From assembly GCA_963700375.1 (NCBI GenBank), contig CAVOXF010000004.1, positions 310,001 to 374,000 of the forward strand: DNA of 64,000 nt, given 5' to 3'. The notes beneath the pieces were generated by a model. That model was not told the DNA's origin, did no database searches, and saw only the letters and a list, made by a program, of their open reading frames with translations. Origin of the DNA: JAHEEL01 sp963700375 (GTDB lineage Bacteria; Actinomycetota; Acidimicrobiia; Spongiisociales; UBA5794). The translations under genes were made by a program, and so were the position numbers. Shown here in pieces: positions 34,035 to 43,290 of the stretch. Every line of letters begins with the position of its first letter. The first letter of the stretch is position 1.

Positions 34035-35765
34035 CTACCAAATACCGCGACCGAGCGACGCGTCCCAATCGTTGTCGTACATGTTGAGATCGCAACCGCC
34101 GCCATCCCAGTAGCCGTTGGAGTAGCCGCCCTCGGCCGTCCAGTCGACGACGTTGCCGCCGACTTCGGCATAGCCGCAACCGTCCCCAAGATCCCACGTG
34201 TAGATGCCCACATTTGACCAGGACTGTGACGATGAGTAGATGAGGTTCCCGATCACGCGAATGTTGTCGCCACCGGCGACGCCGATACCGACCTGTCCGG
34301 GATCGACAAGGTGGTTCCCCTCGGCGATCTGGTTGGACCCACCGCCGTCTCCGAGCATGATTCCCGAGCCGGAATCGGACGGCCCACCGTCACGCAAGTG
34401 GTTGCCCACAACCCGGATCGGCGACGACGCAGTCCCGTTGGACTGCCAGAGCGAGATCAGGTCCTCAGCGTTCGACCCGCCGAGTTCGTTCGACCCGCGG
34501 TTTCCCGAGATGGACGAGTTCGGCCCGTTGACGTTGTCGAACTGTACGAAGTTCCGTCCCGTGTACACCATGGTGTTGCTATCAACCCGGATTGAGTCCG
34601 ATTGGTGGACGAGCACGCCGAGACTGGAGTCCTGTATGTAGTTCCCAGTCACGGTGATGTCGTCGGATCGGGTGATGTAGATGCCCTCATCGCCACAGGG
34701 ACCAATCGTCAGGTTGCGGATCGTCACGTTCGATGCTCCGGAGATCTCCACACAGGCCCCGTCCGGATTGGAGACATGCAGGTTCTCGATCACGATGCCC
34801 GATTCACCGGAGATACGGATAGGCCCGGACGACGGTCGATCGGGTGGTGCGGTGATACCCGGGACACTCGCCGGGTTGCCGGTGGCCGGCGTGGGCGTGC
34901 GTTCAGGCGTGCTGTATACCTTGTCGATGCCGGACGCGGCCACGGCGGATCGGTAGCGACCGACGCTCAACGACTCGTCCGCGACCCCGGTGCTGTGATC
35001 GTTCTTCATGTACAACGTCCCATTCGACGCTCGATATGCCGCGACGGTTTGCTCGCCGTCGCCATCCCAGTCTCCGATGATGATCTTGTCACCGGCGTTC
35101 CCGTAGAAGAAGGCCTCGTCCGGCGCTCCGGCACCAAGGCTGTTCCGATAGGCCACCAGCATCCGGCCCGGACGGTAGATGCCGACCGTGTCGGTGCCGT
35201 CACCGTCGAAGTCTCCAGCGACCGGCACGTCGCCGAAGGTCCCGAAGGCGAACGACATTTCGGCAACCCCGTTGCCGAGAGAATTGGCGATGTAGAACTT
35301 CGCTTCAGACGGCCGATAGATGCTCAAGGTGTCGCAGCCGTCACCGTCGAAGTCTCCCGCGATAGGAATGTCTCCGGGGTTGCCGAAGACGAATGTTCGA
35401 TCCGCATTTCCCTCAGTGTTGGAATCGCGGAGATAGACCGACCCTGTTGAGCGACGGTACATCCCGGGGGTTTGCTCGCCGTCGCAATCCCAGTCGCCCA
35501 TCAGCGGTTCATCACCCGGGTCTCCATAGTAGAAGCGGCCGATATTGGACGACGGTACAAGATCCTCGTGAATGGCGAAGCGAGATGACTCATCGACGAA
35601 CGCGACCGTATCGCATTCCGTGCCTATGCAGACCTCGGCGGCTTCCGCCCGCTGCTGTGCCGGTATGAGCACCGCACCGAGGGCGAGAAGCGCGACCGCA
35701 ATGGTCATCCCGCGCCGGCGACTGACCATTCGGTCCTCTGGTTGTTTGATCACCATTGCAAACAT
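34035..35765 (-). CDS. Secreted GDxDGDG-propeller / parallel beta-helix protein 1
   Basis: The product is 576 residues; the ATG at 35765 follows AAGGAG. A signal peptide covers about 1-42. Residues about 55-290 are propeller repeats: FYYGDPGDEPLMGDWDCDG, GNPGDIPIAGDFDGDGCDT, FGDVPVAGDFDGDGTDT, GNAGDKIIIGDWDGDGEQT. A Pro/Thr linker follows, then a parallel beta-helix (about 320-576) with rungs such as IVIENLHVSNPDGACVEIS and GIYITRSDDITVTGNYIQDS. The Cys in blades 1 and 2 could form a disulfide. Domain order is the reverse of the cassette proteins, in which the propeller is C-terminal. It is a paralogue of the next gene. Confidence 0.85.
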   Translation of the reverse strand: MFAMVIKQPEDRMVSRRRGMTIAVALLALGAVLIPAQQRAEAAEVCIGTECDTVAFVDESSRFAIHEDLVPSSNIGRFYYGDPGDEPLMGDWDCDGEQTPGMYRRSTGSVYLRDSNTEGNADRTFVFGNPGDIPIAGDFDGDGCDTLSIYRPSEAKFYIANSLGNGVAEMSFAFGTFGDVPVAGDFDGDGTDTVGIYRPGRMLVAYRNSLGAGAPDEAFFYGNAGDKIIIGDWDGDGEQTVAAYRASNGTLYMKNDHSTGVADESLSVGRYRSAVAASGIDKVYSTPERTPTPATGNPASVPGITAPPDRPSSGPIRISGESGIVIENLHVSNPDGACVEISGASNVTIRNLTIGPCGDEGIYITRSDDITVTGNYIQDSSLGVLVHQSDSIRVDSNTMVYTGRNFVQFDNVNGPNSSISGNRGSNELGGSNAEDLISLWQSNGTASSPIRVVGNHLRDGGPSDSGSGIMLGDGGGSNQIAEGNHLVDPGQVGIGVAGGDNIRVIGNLIYSSSQSWSNVGIYTWDLGDGCGYAEVGGNVVDWTAEGGYSNGYWDGGGCDLNMYDNDWDASLGRGIW

Positions 35766-35998
35766 GGGGTACGTCTCCTTGCTGAGACTTCGGCGCAGCC
35801 GAAATACGAGTGGGTCGCGGAGGAGACTCCGCTCTCACAGGGCGCAGCGCACGCCCAGATCTCTCAATGCACTGCGGGTAGTCGACCGTGCATGGGTTCT
35901 GTGACTGTCGCGACTCTCGATGATCTTCGGGTCACGGCGTGACCTCTGTTCAGCCCCTATGTGAGCCGCGCAACTAGTCAGGATGACGATATCACGAC

Positions 35999-36037
35999 GT
36001 CCCTCGTAGCGCACCTCAGGGGCGCGCTACGAGGGAC
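35999..36037 (-). terminator. 14-bp stem terminator
   Basis: CCCTCGTAGCGC (36001-36012) pairs with GCGCTACGAGGG (36024-36035), extended by two more pairs outside. It lies 12 bases after the stop of the minus-strand gene ending at 36050. Confidence 0.75.
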
Positions 36038-36049
36038 ATGGGTGCCGTC

Positions 36050-37876
36050 CTAGAAGTTGCCGGGCCCGACAGGTGCGTCCCAGTTGTTACCGGAGACGGT
36101 GACGTTGCTGCACCCGCCCCCGCTCCACCAGGCGTTCTGATAGCCACCGGCCGCCGTCCAATTGACCTGGTTGCCTGACACCGTGATGTCGTTGCAGGAA
36201 CTGTCGTACTGGTTCCACACGTAGAGCCCCGTGTTCGACCACGGCAGCGACTCCGAGTAGATGATGTTGTTTCGAACGGTGATGTGTTGTCCGCTCGCCA
36301 CGCCGATGCCGACCTGGCCGGGGTTCACCAGTACGTTCCCCTGCACGACGACGTTTGCTCCGCCACCATCGCCCAGCATGATCCCTGAGCCGGAGTCCGA
36401 GGGCCCGCCGCTGCGGAGATGGTTGTCCATGATCCGGATCGGGGATGACGACGTGCCGTTCGACGAGTACACGGAGATCAGATCCTCGGCGTTCGAACCG
36501 CCGAGCTCGTTCTGTCCTCGGTTTCCCGACACCGAGGACCCCGCGCCGTTGACCTTGTCGAACTGAACGAAGTTGCGGCCCACGTTCACGAATGCGTTGC
36601 TGTCGACCTTCACGCTTTCCGACCTATGCACGAGGACGCCATTCCCGGTTCCCGAGATGTAGTTGCCGGAGATTGTCGCCCCGTCAACATCGGAGAGGTA
36701 GATCGCCTCATCTCCACACGGCCCGATCGTTGAATTGCGAATCGTGACACTGGAGCCGTTCGTGATTTCGATGCACACGCCGCCGGGATTCGAGACGTGA
36801 ACGTTCTCGATGACCACGTTCGAGTCTCCGTCGATCTCGATCGGTCCGGAGACCGGACGTGGCGGCGGTGCGGAGAATCCCGGCACCACGACCGGCTCGC
36901 CGGTGGCGGGCGCAGGCGTCGTTGCCGAAGGTTCCGGTATGGTGACGCTCGGACTCTGAGCCGGAGCCGACGGCTCAGAGTCACTGGGCTCATACGCCGG
37001 CCCTGTCACCGAAGCCGGCTTGACTCCCGATACCGCCATCACAGTGAGGCCCGAGCCGAGTCGCAGTTCGCCGTCACCGGGACCCGTCGTGTTCGAGTTC
37101 CGGTAGTAGAACATGCCCGTTGACGGTCGGTACGCCGCCACGGTGTCGATGCCATCGCCGTCCCAATCCCCGGAGATGATCTGGTCACCGGGGATGCCGA
37201 ACGACAGCGAGACCGCCGTCGCGGAACTGTGCTTGCCTGACAGGTACACCATGGCGCTCGCGTCACGGCGCAGCCCGACCGTGTCGATCCCGTCGCCGTT
37301 GAAGTCGCCGGCAAAGGCCCGGTCGCCCGGGTTCCCGAACATGAACGACACCTCGGCCGCTCCCGTCGAGATCGAATTCTTCAGATATGCCATTGCCCGA
37401 TGGGACCGGTACACCGAGACGGTGTCGCAGTGATCACCATCGAAGTCACCGGCGATTGCACGGTCGCCGGGATTCCCGAAGTAGTAGGTCCGGTCTGCGA
37501 TCCCCTGCGTGTGCGAGTTGCGCAGGAATACCGCACCGCTTGACAAGCGGAAGACTCCCGGGGTGTCTTCTCCGTCACAGTCCCAGTCCCCCATCAGTGG
37601 CACATCACCGGGCGCCCCGAATGTGTACCGCGTAGTGGCGGCGTTGGCTGACAGGTCTGCGAGCAGTGTGAAGTGGCTGTTGCCGTCGACGACGGCGATC
37701 GTGTCGGGGGTATGTGTCCGCGCCTCGACGGGTGGTGTGGCAGCAGACGTGAGAACGGCAGCGGCCAATGCTGCCGCCGTCAATGTGCTCAGGATCAGCC
37801 TCGTGCCGCGCCGGCGGCGGTTGGTGCGATCGGAAGTGATCGCATTGATCGAACGGCCGTATGAATACTCGCCCAT
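36050..37876 (-). CDS. Secreted GDxDGDG-propeller / parallel beta-helix protein 2
   Basis: The start ATG at 37876 follows TGGAG by six bases, giving 608 residues. A signal peptide covers about 1-55 (RLILSTLTAAALAAAVLTSA). Propeller repeats lie at about 70-300 (FGAPGDVPLMGDWDCDGED, GNPGDRAIAGDFDGDHCDT, GNPGDRAFAGDFNGDGIDT, GIPGDQIISGDWDGDGIDT). A Ser/Pro/Thr linker precedes a beta-helix whose sequence closely tracks protein 1 (NVVIENVHVSNPGGVCIEI, GTGNGVLVHRSESVKVDSN, SGIMLGDGGGANVVVQGNV). The two genes are tandem, same strand, each with its own terminator, and look like an old duplication. Confidence 0.85.
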   Translation of the reverse strand: MGEYSYGRSINAITSDRTNRRRRGTRLILSTLTAAALAAAVLTSAATPPVEARTHTPDTIAVVDGNSHFTLLADLSANAATTRYTFGAPGDVPLMGDWDCDGEDTPGVFRLSSGAVFLRNSHTQGIADRTYYFGNPGDRAIAGDFDGDHCDTVSVYRSHRAMAYLKNSISTGAAEVSFMFGNPGDRAFAGDFNGDGIDTVGLRRDASAMVYLSGKHSSATAVSLSFGIPGDQIISGDWDGDGIDTVAAYRPSTGMFYYRNSNTTGPGDGELRLGSGLTVMAVSGVKPASVTGPAYEPSDSEPSAPAQSPSVTIPEPSATTPAPATGEPVVVPGFSAPPPRPVSGPIEIDGDSNVVIENVHVSNPGGVCIEITNGSSVTIRNSTIGPCGDEAIYLSDVDGATISGNYISGTGNGVLVHRSESVKVDSNAFVNVGRNFVQFDKVNGAGSSVSGNRGQNELGGSNAEDLISVYSSNGTSSSPIRIMDNHLRSGGPSDSGSGIMLGDGGGANVVVQGNVLVNPGQVGIGVASGQHITVRNNIIYSESLPWSNTGLYVWNQYDSSCNDITVSGNQVNWTAAGGYQNAWWSGGGCSNVTVSGNNWDAPVGPGNF

Positions 37877-38049
37877 GAAGACTCCAGGGGTAGCGCTCAT
37901 ACAATGTCGGTGTGTTGCGTGGCTGTCTTGAGAGAATCATGAGGCAGTCGCGCGAAGTGACTAGTCCGGCACCACTACCGCGGGAAAGTCGGAAATTCCG
38001 GCTGCAAGCGTCCCCCGGTCGTGGGAACAGCTTGCGAAGGAAGCCGGGC

Positions 38050-39225
38050 TCAGGGCTGGGAATGCCTGAAGTCGATGGCACTCTCGTAGATGTCGATCAG
38101 CTGGTCGTAGTTCTGATCGACCCCGTAGCGTTCGACGTACTCGTTCCGGCACCGTGCCCGCATCGCTGGTTCTGGCGGCCCGGTCACCGCATCTCGGACG
38201 GCGGCGGCCAACGACGCGGGGCTGCCCGGCTCGAAAAGGAAGCCCGTCCTGCCACTCGAGATCAGCTCCGGCAATGACCCGAGGTTTGCCCCAACGACCG
38301 GAGTTCCCACGGCAAACGACTCCACGATCGCCTTCGGGAAGCCCTCGTAGTTCACCGATGGCACCACACTGAATGTTGCGTTGCCGAGAAGCGGGGCAAC
38401 GTCGCTCGGGGGAATCCGACCCAGGTATTCGATCGCCGGACTGGCCTCTGCAGCTGTTTCGACGATCCCGGTCTGGGGACCGGACCCCGCGATCTTCAGC
38501 AGCGGAGGATGTCTCATCGACTCCCAGGCAGCGAGCAGGGTTTCAATCCCCTTCTCCTCCGAGAGCCTGCCGACGTACACGAAGTAGTCCCCGTCCCCCG
38601 CTCGCTCTCCCGGGTCGGGTGCGACGAAGTTCGGCTTCACATGCACACGCTCCGATGGCAACCCGGCTTCGAGCAGCTTCGATTTCGCGAATTCCGACAG
38701 AACGATCACGGCATCGAGCGTGCGCTCGCTGGTGCGGAGAGCGCGGTGAGTTGCGAGTGCCGCGACCACAGGGATCGTCGCAACCCGGCTGTCGCGATAG
38801 CAGCCATGGACGATGGCGGGCCAACCGACCGTCTTTCCCACGCATTCCTCACAGAGATGGCCGTCGCGGTACAGCACTCCCTTCGCGCACGTGAACCGAT
38901 AGTTGTGGAGGGTCTGGACCACTGCGGACCCGGCCCCGCGGGCCGCATGGAACGCCCCCTGTGAGATCTGCGGCAGCCAGTTGTGGAAGTGCACGATATC
39001 GGCTCGCATCGCTCGGACGGCGTCGCCCAGCGCTGCTGCGGAGGAGCGATTCCAGACCGTTCCGGCCGCCACCGACAGGGTTCGGAGCCCCGAGAAGTCG
39101 TCGTTCCGCCGTACGAACGTCTCAACGTCATTCCCACGATCGCGGAGGAGGGCGACCTCCTCTTCGAAGACCTGGTCCTCGCCGCCGCGGTCGCGGTAGT
39201 AGTTGTGGCAGACGATGATCCTCAT
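38050..39225 (-). CDS. GT4-family glycosyltransferase
   Basis: The product is 391 residues from MRIIVCHNYYRDRGGEDQVF. It has a GT-B fold: an acceptor-side N-terminus with the family's RGGEDQVFEEEVALL, KPNFVAPDPGE, donor-side FVYVGRLSEEKGIETLLAAW and the E-x7-E region FPKAIVESFAVGTPVVGAN. It should transfer a nucleotide-activated sugar to the growing lipid-linked repeat unit on the cytoplasmic face. The sugar cannot be assigned. It is followed on its strand by the tandem propeller/beta-helix genes and preceded by the FN3/FG-GAP surface protein gene. Confidence 0.92.
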   Translation of the reverse strand: MRIIVCHNYYRDRGGEDQVFEEEVALLRDRGNDVETFVRRNDDFSGLRTLSVAAGTVWNRSSAAALGDAVRAMRADIVHFHNWLPQISQGAFHAARGAGSAVVQTLHNYRFTCAKGVLYRDGHLCEECVGKTVGWPAIVHGCYRDSRVATIPVVAALATHRALRTSERTLDAVIVLSEFAKSKLLEAGLPSERVHVKPNFVAPDPGERAGDGDYFVYVGRLSEEKGIETLLAAWESMRHPPLLKIAGSGPQTGIVETAAEASPAIEYLGRIPPSDVAPLLGNATFSVVPSVNYEGFPKAIVESFAVGTPVVGANLGSLPELISSGRTGFLFEPGSPASLAAAVRDAVTGPPEPAMRARCRNEYVERYGVDQNYDQLIDIYESAIDFRHSQP

Positions 39226-39311
39226 GGGCGCAACCTAGCTGATCGCGGCGAAGGCAAACGAGCGGCACACGGCCCCATCGGCTTAGCCCGCACAGACACA
39301 CGTGACCAGCT

Positions 39312-40028
39312 GTTTGTTCAACCCAATTCGCCGCTGATGGGGAGCCAGCCGGAGTTGGTGGGTGCCGGCACGTACTGGTTGTCGGCAACACCCTGGGTAT
39401 TCGTGAACCGGAAATACATGGTCGTGTTCGACGGACGGAACAACGCCGGCGTGAACACCCCGTCACCCGTCCAATCCCCAGCAATCAAACGATCCCCAGG
39501 ATCCCCGAAAATGAACTGCGCATCCGCATTCCCCTGCGTATGCGAGTTCCGGAAATACACCAGCCCCGTCGACTCACGATGCAACCCAGCCGTCTCAACC
39601 CCATCACCATCGAAATCACCGACAAACGGCTTGTCACCCGGATTCCCAAACACATACGAGAACTCCGCAGCACCCAACCCCTGATCACCAGACCCCAACT
39701 TGTTGATGATGTAGAACGTCTGATTCGACGGCCGATAAATCGACACCGTATCAAACCCATTCCCATTGAAATCCCCAGCAACCGGCACATCACCAGGATT
39801 CCCAAAGAAGAACTTGATATCCGCAATCCCCTGCGTATTGCTATTCCGCAGATACACATACCCATCCGACTGGCGATACAACCCCGGCGTCTCAACCCCA
39901 TCCCCATCCCAGTCACCCATAAACGGATAATCACCAGGATTCCCATAGAAGAACTGCGACGTCAACGCACCCGCATCGTCAAACAAATACCACTTCCCAG
40001 ACCCAGGATCCACCAACCCCGCCCCGTG
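39312..40028 (-). repeat. Propeller cassette copy B (717 bp)
   Basis: Same length as copy A (29808-30524) and almost base-for-base identical, including six bases beyond the stop codon. A and B lie in opposite orientation about 9 kb apart, so recombination between them could invert the interval. Confidence 0.92.
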
Positions 40029-41915
40029 ACCACCCGGCACCGGAGGAGCGTCGCTGATCGTGAGATGCACGGTTGCCGTGTTCGACGTTGCCCCGGGACC
40101 GTCGATGGCTCTGTACGTGAACGAGTCGGACGTCGCCGAATCGCCGTTGTGCGTGTACACAAACGCACCCGTCGCGCTCAACGTCACCGACCCATGCGCC
40201 GGGTTCGACAGCTTCTGCGCCGTAAGCGCTCCCCCATCACCGTCGGTGTCGTTGGCCAACACACCCGGTGCCGCTTTGCTCAACGCTCCACCATTCCCCA
40301 CCACATACGGACCGTCATCAACAGCAACCGGAGCCTCGTTCACTTCGGTTCTGAACGTCGCGCTCGGACCGCCCGACGAGGCACCGAAGAAGATCGAGAT
40401 GTTTCCGGAATGCCAGTTGCTGGCCGCCAGATCGCCGACGCCGTCGCCGTTGAGGTCGGCGATCGCGACGTCGAAGAGCGACTCCGGAGTCGTGAAGGCT
40501 CCGTAGCGCCCGCCGTTCGAGAACGAGCCATTGCCGTCGCCGAGCCAGACCGTGACCAAGTCCCCGCCCGGCTCCGTTTCCGTCGGATAGTTCCTTCCCG
40601 CTGAAGCGACTGCGATATCGATGTCGCCATCGCCGTTCACGTCACCGGTTGTGACCCCCTTCGGTTCGATCGCGGCCGGGTACGTGACGCGGCCGCCGAA
40701 GGTACCGCTGGCCGTACCGAAGAAGACGGAAATCTGGTTCGATGACTCGTCGGCTGTCACGAGATCTGGATTGCCGTCGCCGTTGAAGTCGGCGATTGCG
40801 ATGTCGTGGGGATTGCCCGAGGCCCCGTACGCGACCGGTGTCCCAAAGGTCCCGGTACCGGTACCGAGCATGACGGTCGCGGAGACACCCCCGTAGGTCG
40901 CGATCACCGCGTCGTCTTTGGCGTCCCCGTTGAGATCGGCGATACCGATGCCGTGGGCGCACCGATCGGGAAGGCACGACGCCGGCTCACCGGTGGCCAC
41001 GTCGACCCGGCTGCCGAACGTGCCGTCGCCGTTCCCGAGCCAGCGGGTCATGGTTTGCGCCCCCCAGCAGACCGCAGCGATGTCGAGGGCTCCGCCTGCG
41101 TCGAACCGCCCAACGGCGACATCGTGGGTGCCGTTGCATGTGGCGAGCGAGGATGCGGCGGCAAATGTGCCGTCCCCGTTTCCCAAGAGGACTCCGATGC
41201 TGTCGTCGTTCTGATTGGCAGTCACCAGGTCGTCGTCCCCGTCGTTATTCACATCGGCGAGCACGGCGTTCTTCGGATAGACCGAACCGGCCGAAGGACT
41301 CGAGCGATAGATGCTCGGAGAGGCGAACGCACCGTCGCCGCCGCCCAACAGAATCGAGATCCCGTCGCTGCCGGCCACGGCGGCAATCAGGTCCCGTACT
41401 CCGTCGCCGTTGACGTCCTTGCTCTTGACCGAATGCGCGTTGACACCGGCATACACATCGGTCCGCGGCAGCAACTCGAAGTCTCCACCCGCCTCGGATT
41501 CGTTCCCGGCAGCGTCGAAGGCTTCGACATGTATTTGGTACTCAGTATCGGGGTCGAGTCCCGTGAGTTGAACCGATGAGCCGGACGCGGTCGCGATCAC
41601 GCCGCCGTTGTGGTAGACCCGATAGCCGGCGACGCCGACGTTGTCTGCAGCGGCCGTCCACGAGAGATCGGCCGTCGAGGAGGTCACGTTGCTCACCGCT
41701 ACCGAGGCACCGATCGGCCACGTCGGTGCATCCACATCGGGCGCGGCTAGGACCGGCTGCCCAGCCATGAAGAGCATGAACGCCGCAGCGGCTACCACGA
41801 CGAGTGGAACGGTGTGTCCACCGCGGAGTGACCACGGGCCGCTCTTCGCAGGAACCGCCCGTCCCCGTTGAGTATCGATACACGATCGGCCGGTCATTGC
41901 GCCAGTGAATCCCAC
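39318..41915 (-). CDS. Secreted FN3 / FG-GAP / Ig-like protein with C-terminal GDxDGDG propeller module
   Basis: A GTG at 41915 with GGGGGAGAG a few bases upstream is preferred (865 residues); ATGs at 41951 and 41897 are alternatives. A signal peptide or anchor region (LVVVAAAAFMLFMAG) is followed by an FN3 domain (SNVTSSTADLSWTAAADNVG), then about seven FG-GAP/VCBS blades (DVNGDGVRDLIAAVAGSDG, GNGDGTFAAASSLATCNG, DFNGDGNPDLVTADESSNQ). An Ig-like VLANDTDGDGG domain (about 530-600) precedes the 237-residue cassette shared with the protein at 28047. It has two different propeller families in one chain. It is probably an extracellular adhesin or matrix protein. Confidence 0.83.
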   Translation of the reverse strand: MGFTGAMTGRSCIDTQRGRAVPAKSGPWSLRGGHTVPLVVVAAAAFMLFMAGQPVLAAPDVDAPTWPIGASVAVSNVTSSTADLSWTAAADNVGVAGYRVYHNGGVIATASGSSVQLTGLDPDTEYQIHVEAFDAAGNESEAGGDFELLPRTDVYAGVNAHSVKSKDVNGDGVRDLIAAVAGSDGISILLGGGDGAFASPSIYRSSPSAGSVYPKNAVLADVNNDGDDDLVTANQNDDSIGVLLGNGDGTFAAASSLATCNGTHDVAVGRFDAGGALDIAAVCWGAQTMTRWLGNGDGTFGSRVDVATGEPASCLPDRCAHGIGIADLNGDAKDDAVIATYGGVSATVMLGTGTGTFGTPVAYGASGNPHDIAIADFNGDGNPDLVTADESSNQISVFFGTASGTFGGRVTYPAAIEPKGVTTGDVNGDGDIDIAVASAGRNYPTETEPGGDLVTVWLGDGNGSFSNGGRYGAFTTPESLFDVAIADLNGDGVGDLAASNWHSGNISIFFGASSGGPSATFRTEVNEAPVAVDDGPYVVGNGGALSKAAPGVLANDTDGDGGALTAQKLSNPAHGSVTLSATGAFVYTHNGDSATSDSFTYRAIDGPGATSNTATVHLTISDAPPVPGGHGAGLVDPGSGKWYLFDDAGALTSQFFYGNPGDYPFMGDWDGDGVETPGLYRQSDGYVYLRNSNTQGIADIKFFFGNPGDVPVAGDFNGNGFDTVSIYRPSNQTFYIINKLGSGDQGLGAAEFSYVFGNPGDKPFVGDFDGDGVETAGLHRESTGLVYFRNSHTQGNADAQFIFGDPGDRLIAGDWTGDGVFTPALFRPSNTTMYFRFTNTQGVADNQYVPAPTNSGWLPISGELG
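40112..40331 (-). repeat. 220-bp Ig-like block shared with 29511-29730
   Basis: This is the second copy of the mosaic Ig-like block; it sits just upstream of cassette B, as its partner sits upstream of cassette A. Confidence 0.75.
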
Positions 41916-41990
41916 AGTTCTCTCCCCCGGTAATTCGTGCCCGTGCGCCACGAGGTTAGTTGCCGGACGCCGGTCGCGGACAGGAAAAGG

Positions 41991-43256
41991 TCAGGCGTTC
42001 TCGTCAGCCGCGAGATCCGCCGGACCGTCCGTCGCTGCGCGATAGAACCGGTCGCGATAGTAGTCGAGCATCCCGAAGCGAGCGGCGGCTTGGACGAGTA
42101 TTCCGAAGGGTCGTGCGAAGGGGCCGGTCAAGCCAGCGGTGAATGAAGCCGCCACGAGGAGAGGACTCGCGACGGATGAGACCTTCGTCAAATCGACCTC
42201 ACGATGCGCGCCCATGAGTTCTTCGGCCCGCAGGAAGAGCGATCCGTACGCGATGTTTGCGATGATGGTGGCAACCACCAACCCTGACACGACGTACGCG
42301 GACGGGACGATGTACGGCATCGGGTTCCATGGTGCCTCCCATCCGGCGACACCAAGGTAAACAACACCAGCTACCACGACCAGCTGCGCAAACCGCTTCG
42401 TCATGGCGCGCGACACTCCATCTTGTCTCGACATGGCGGAGGCCATCACCCGAGGGCCGAGGACGGCGGTGAGTCCGGTGCCGAGCACAAGCACGGGCTG
42501 AGCAACGACGCGCGCCGATTCCGCGTACCCCATCGCCTCGGCGCCCGCGAGCCACGTGATGATGGTCGCCGCCAGGAACGCGGCTCCCGTGGGGATCAGC
42601 GCCTGAGCGAGCAGCCAACGTCCACTGCTCACGAGGCGCCTCGGTTCCAGTGCCTTGGGAGCGTGCCACGCGCCCCAACCACCCGCTCGAATCAGTCCGA
42701 ACGTCGAGCTGACCACATTGGCCACGAGCAGGCTGCCGAACGGGATCCATTCAACCGGTACCGATGCAGCCATCAGCGCAAGGAGCACCACGGCAACCGT
42801 GACGAACTGAACGATCGACATCGTGGCCGCGCTCCAATGAAGCTCGGCAATGTGCAGCATTCTGCGGAGGTTGTCCTGGGCCGCCGATACCACGAGAGCG
42901 GAGCCGGCAGTGAGCGTGAGAGCGATCGTCACGTTCATCGTCGTTTCGGAGAAGGTTGCGATCGCCGCGAGCAAGATCGCGAGCGATCCCAGGAGCGAGA
43001 ACCCGATGCCGACCGCGAGCACTCGGCCCATGTATCGCAGGCGGTCCGGTAGCGCCTGGCCGACGGCGTACACCTGGGAGGGCAGATACACCAGGTTGTG
43101 TGGGAATGTCGTGCCGACGATGAACGCAGCGAAGAAGACACCGTAGACGCCGCGGTCGGTGTCCGACAGCAGGTTCACTGCCGCCAGACCCGCGGCGAAA
43201 GTTCCCATCGACGCGAATCCCGCGTCGACCACGCCAGAAGGGAGACTGCCGGTCAT
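41991..43256 (-). CDS. Polysaccharide flippase-like membrane protein
   Basis: The product is 421 residues with about 11-12 hydrophobic segments and few charged loops. It opens with GVVDAGFASMGTFAAGLAA and has paired helices typical of the MOP/Wzx superfamily. FGLIRAGGWGAWHAPKALE lies in the central loop. The codons before the ATG read as plausible protein (ILRGLNR) but contain no ATG, GTG or TTG, so the annotated start may be slightly late. It would move lipid-linked repeat units across the membrane. It lies 34 bp after the O-antigen ligase gene, in the same transcription unit. Confidence 0.75.
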   Translation of the reverse strand: MTGSLPSGVVDAGFASMGTFAAGLAAVNLLSDTDRGVYGVFFAAFIVGTTFPHNLVYLPSQVYAVGQALPDRLRYMGRVLAVGIGFSLLGSLAILLAAIATFSETTMNVTIALTLTAGSALVVSAAQDNLRRMLHIAELHWSAATMSIVQFVTVAVVLLALMAASVPVEWIPFGSLLVANVVSSTFGLIRAGGWGAWHAPKALEPRRLVSSGRWLLAQALIPTGAAFLAATIITWLAGAEAMGYAESARVVAQPVLVLGTGLTAVLGPRVMASAMSRQDGVSRAMTKRFAQLVVVAGVVYLGVAGWEAPWNPMPYIVPSAYVVSGLVVATIIANIAYGSLFLRAEELMGAHREVDLTKVSSVASPLLVAASFTAGLTGPFARPFGILVQAAARFGMLDYYRDRFYRAATDGPADLAADENA

Positions 43257-43290
43257 CCGGTTCAGTCCGCGCAGGATGCTGTCGTGGTCG

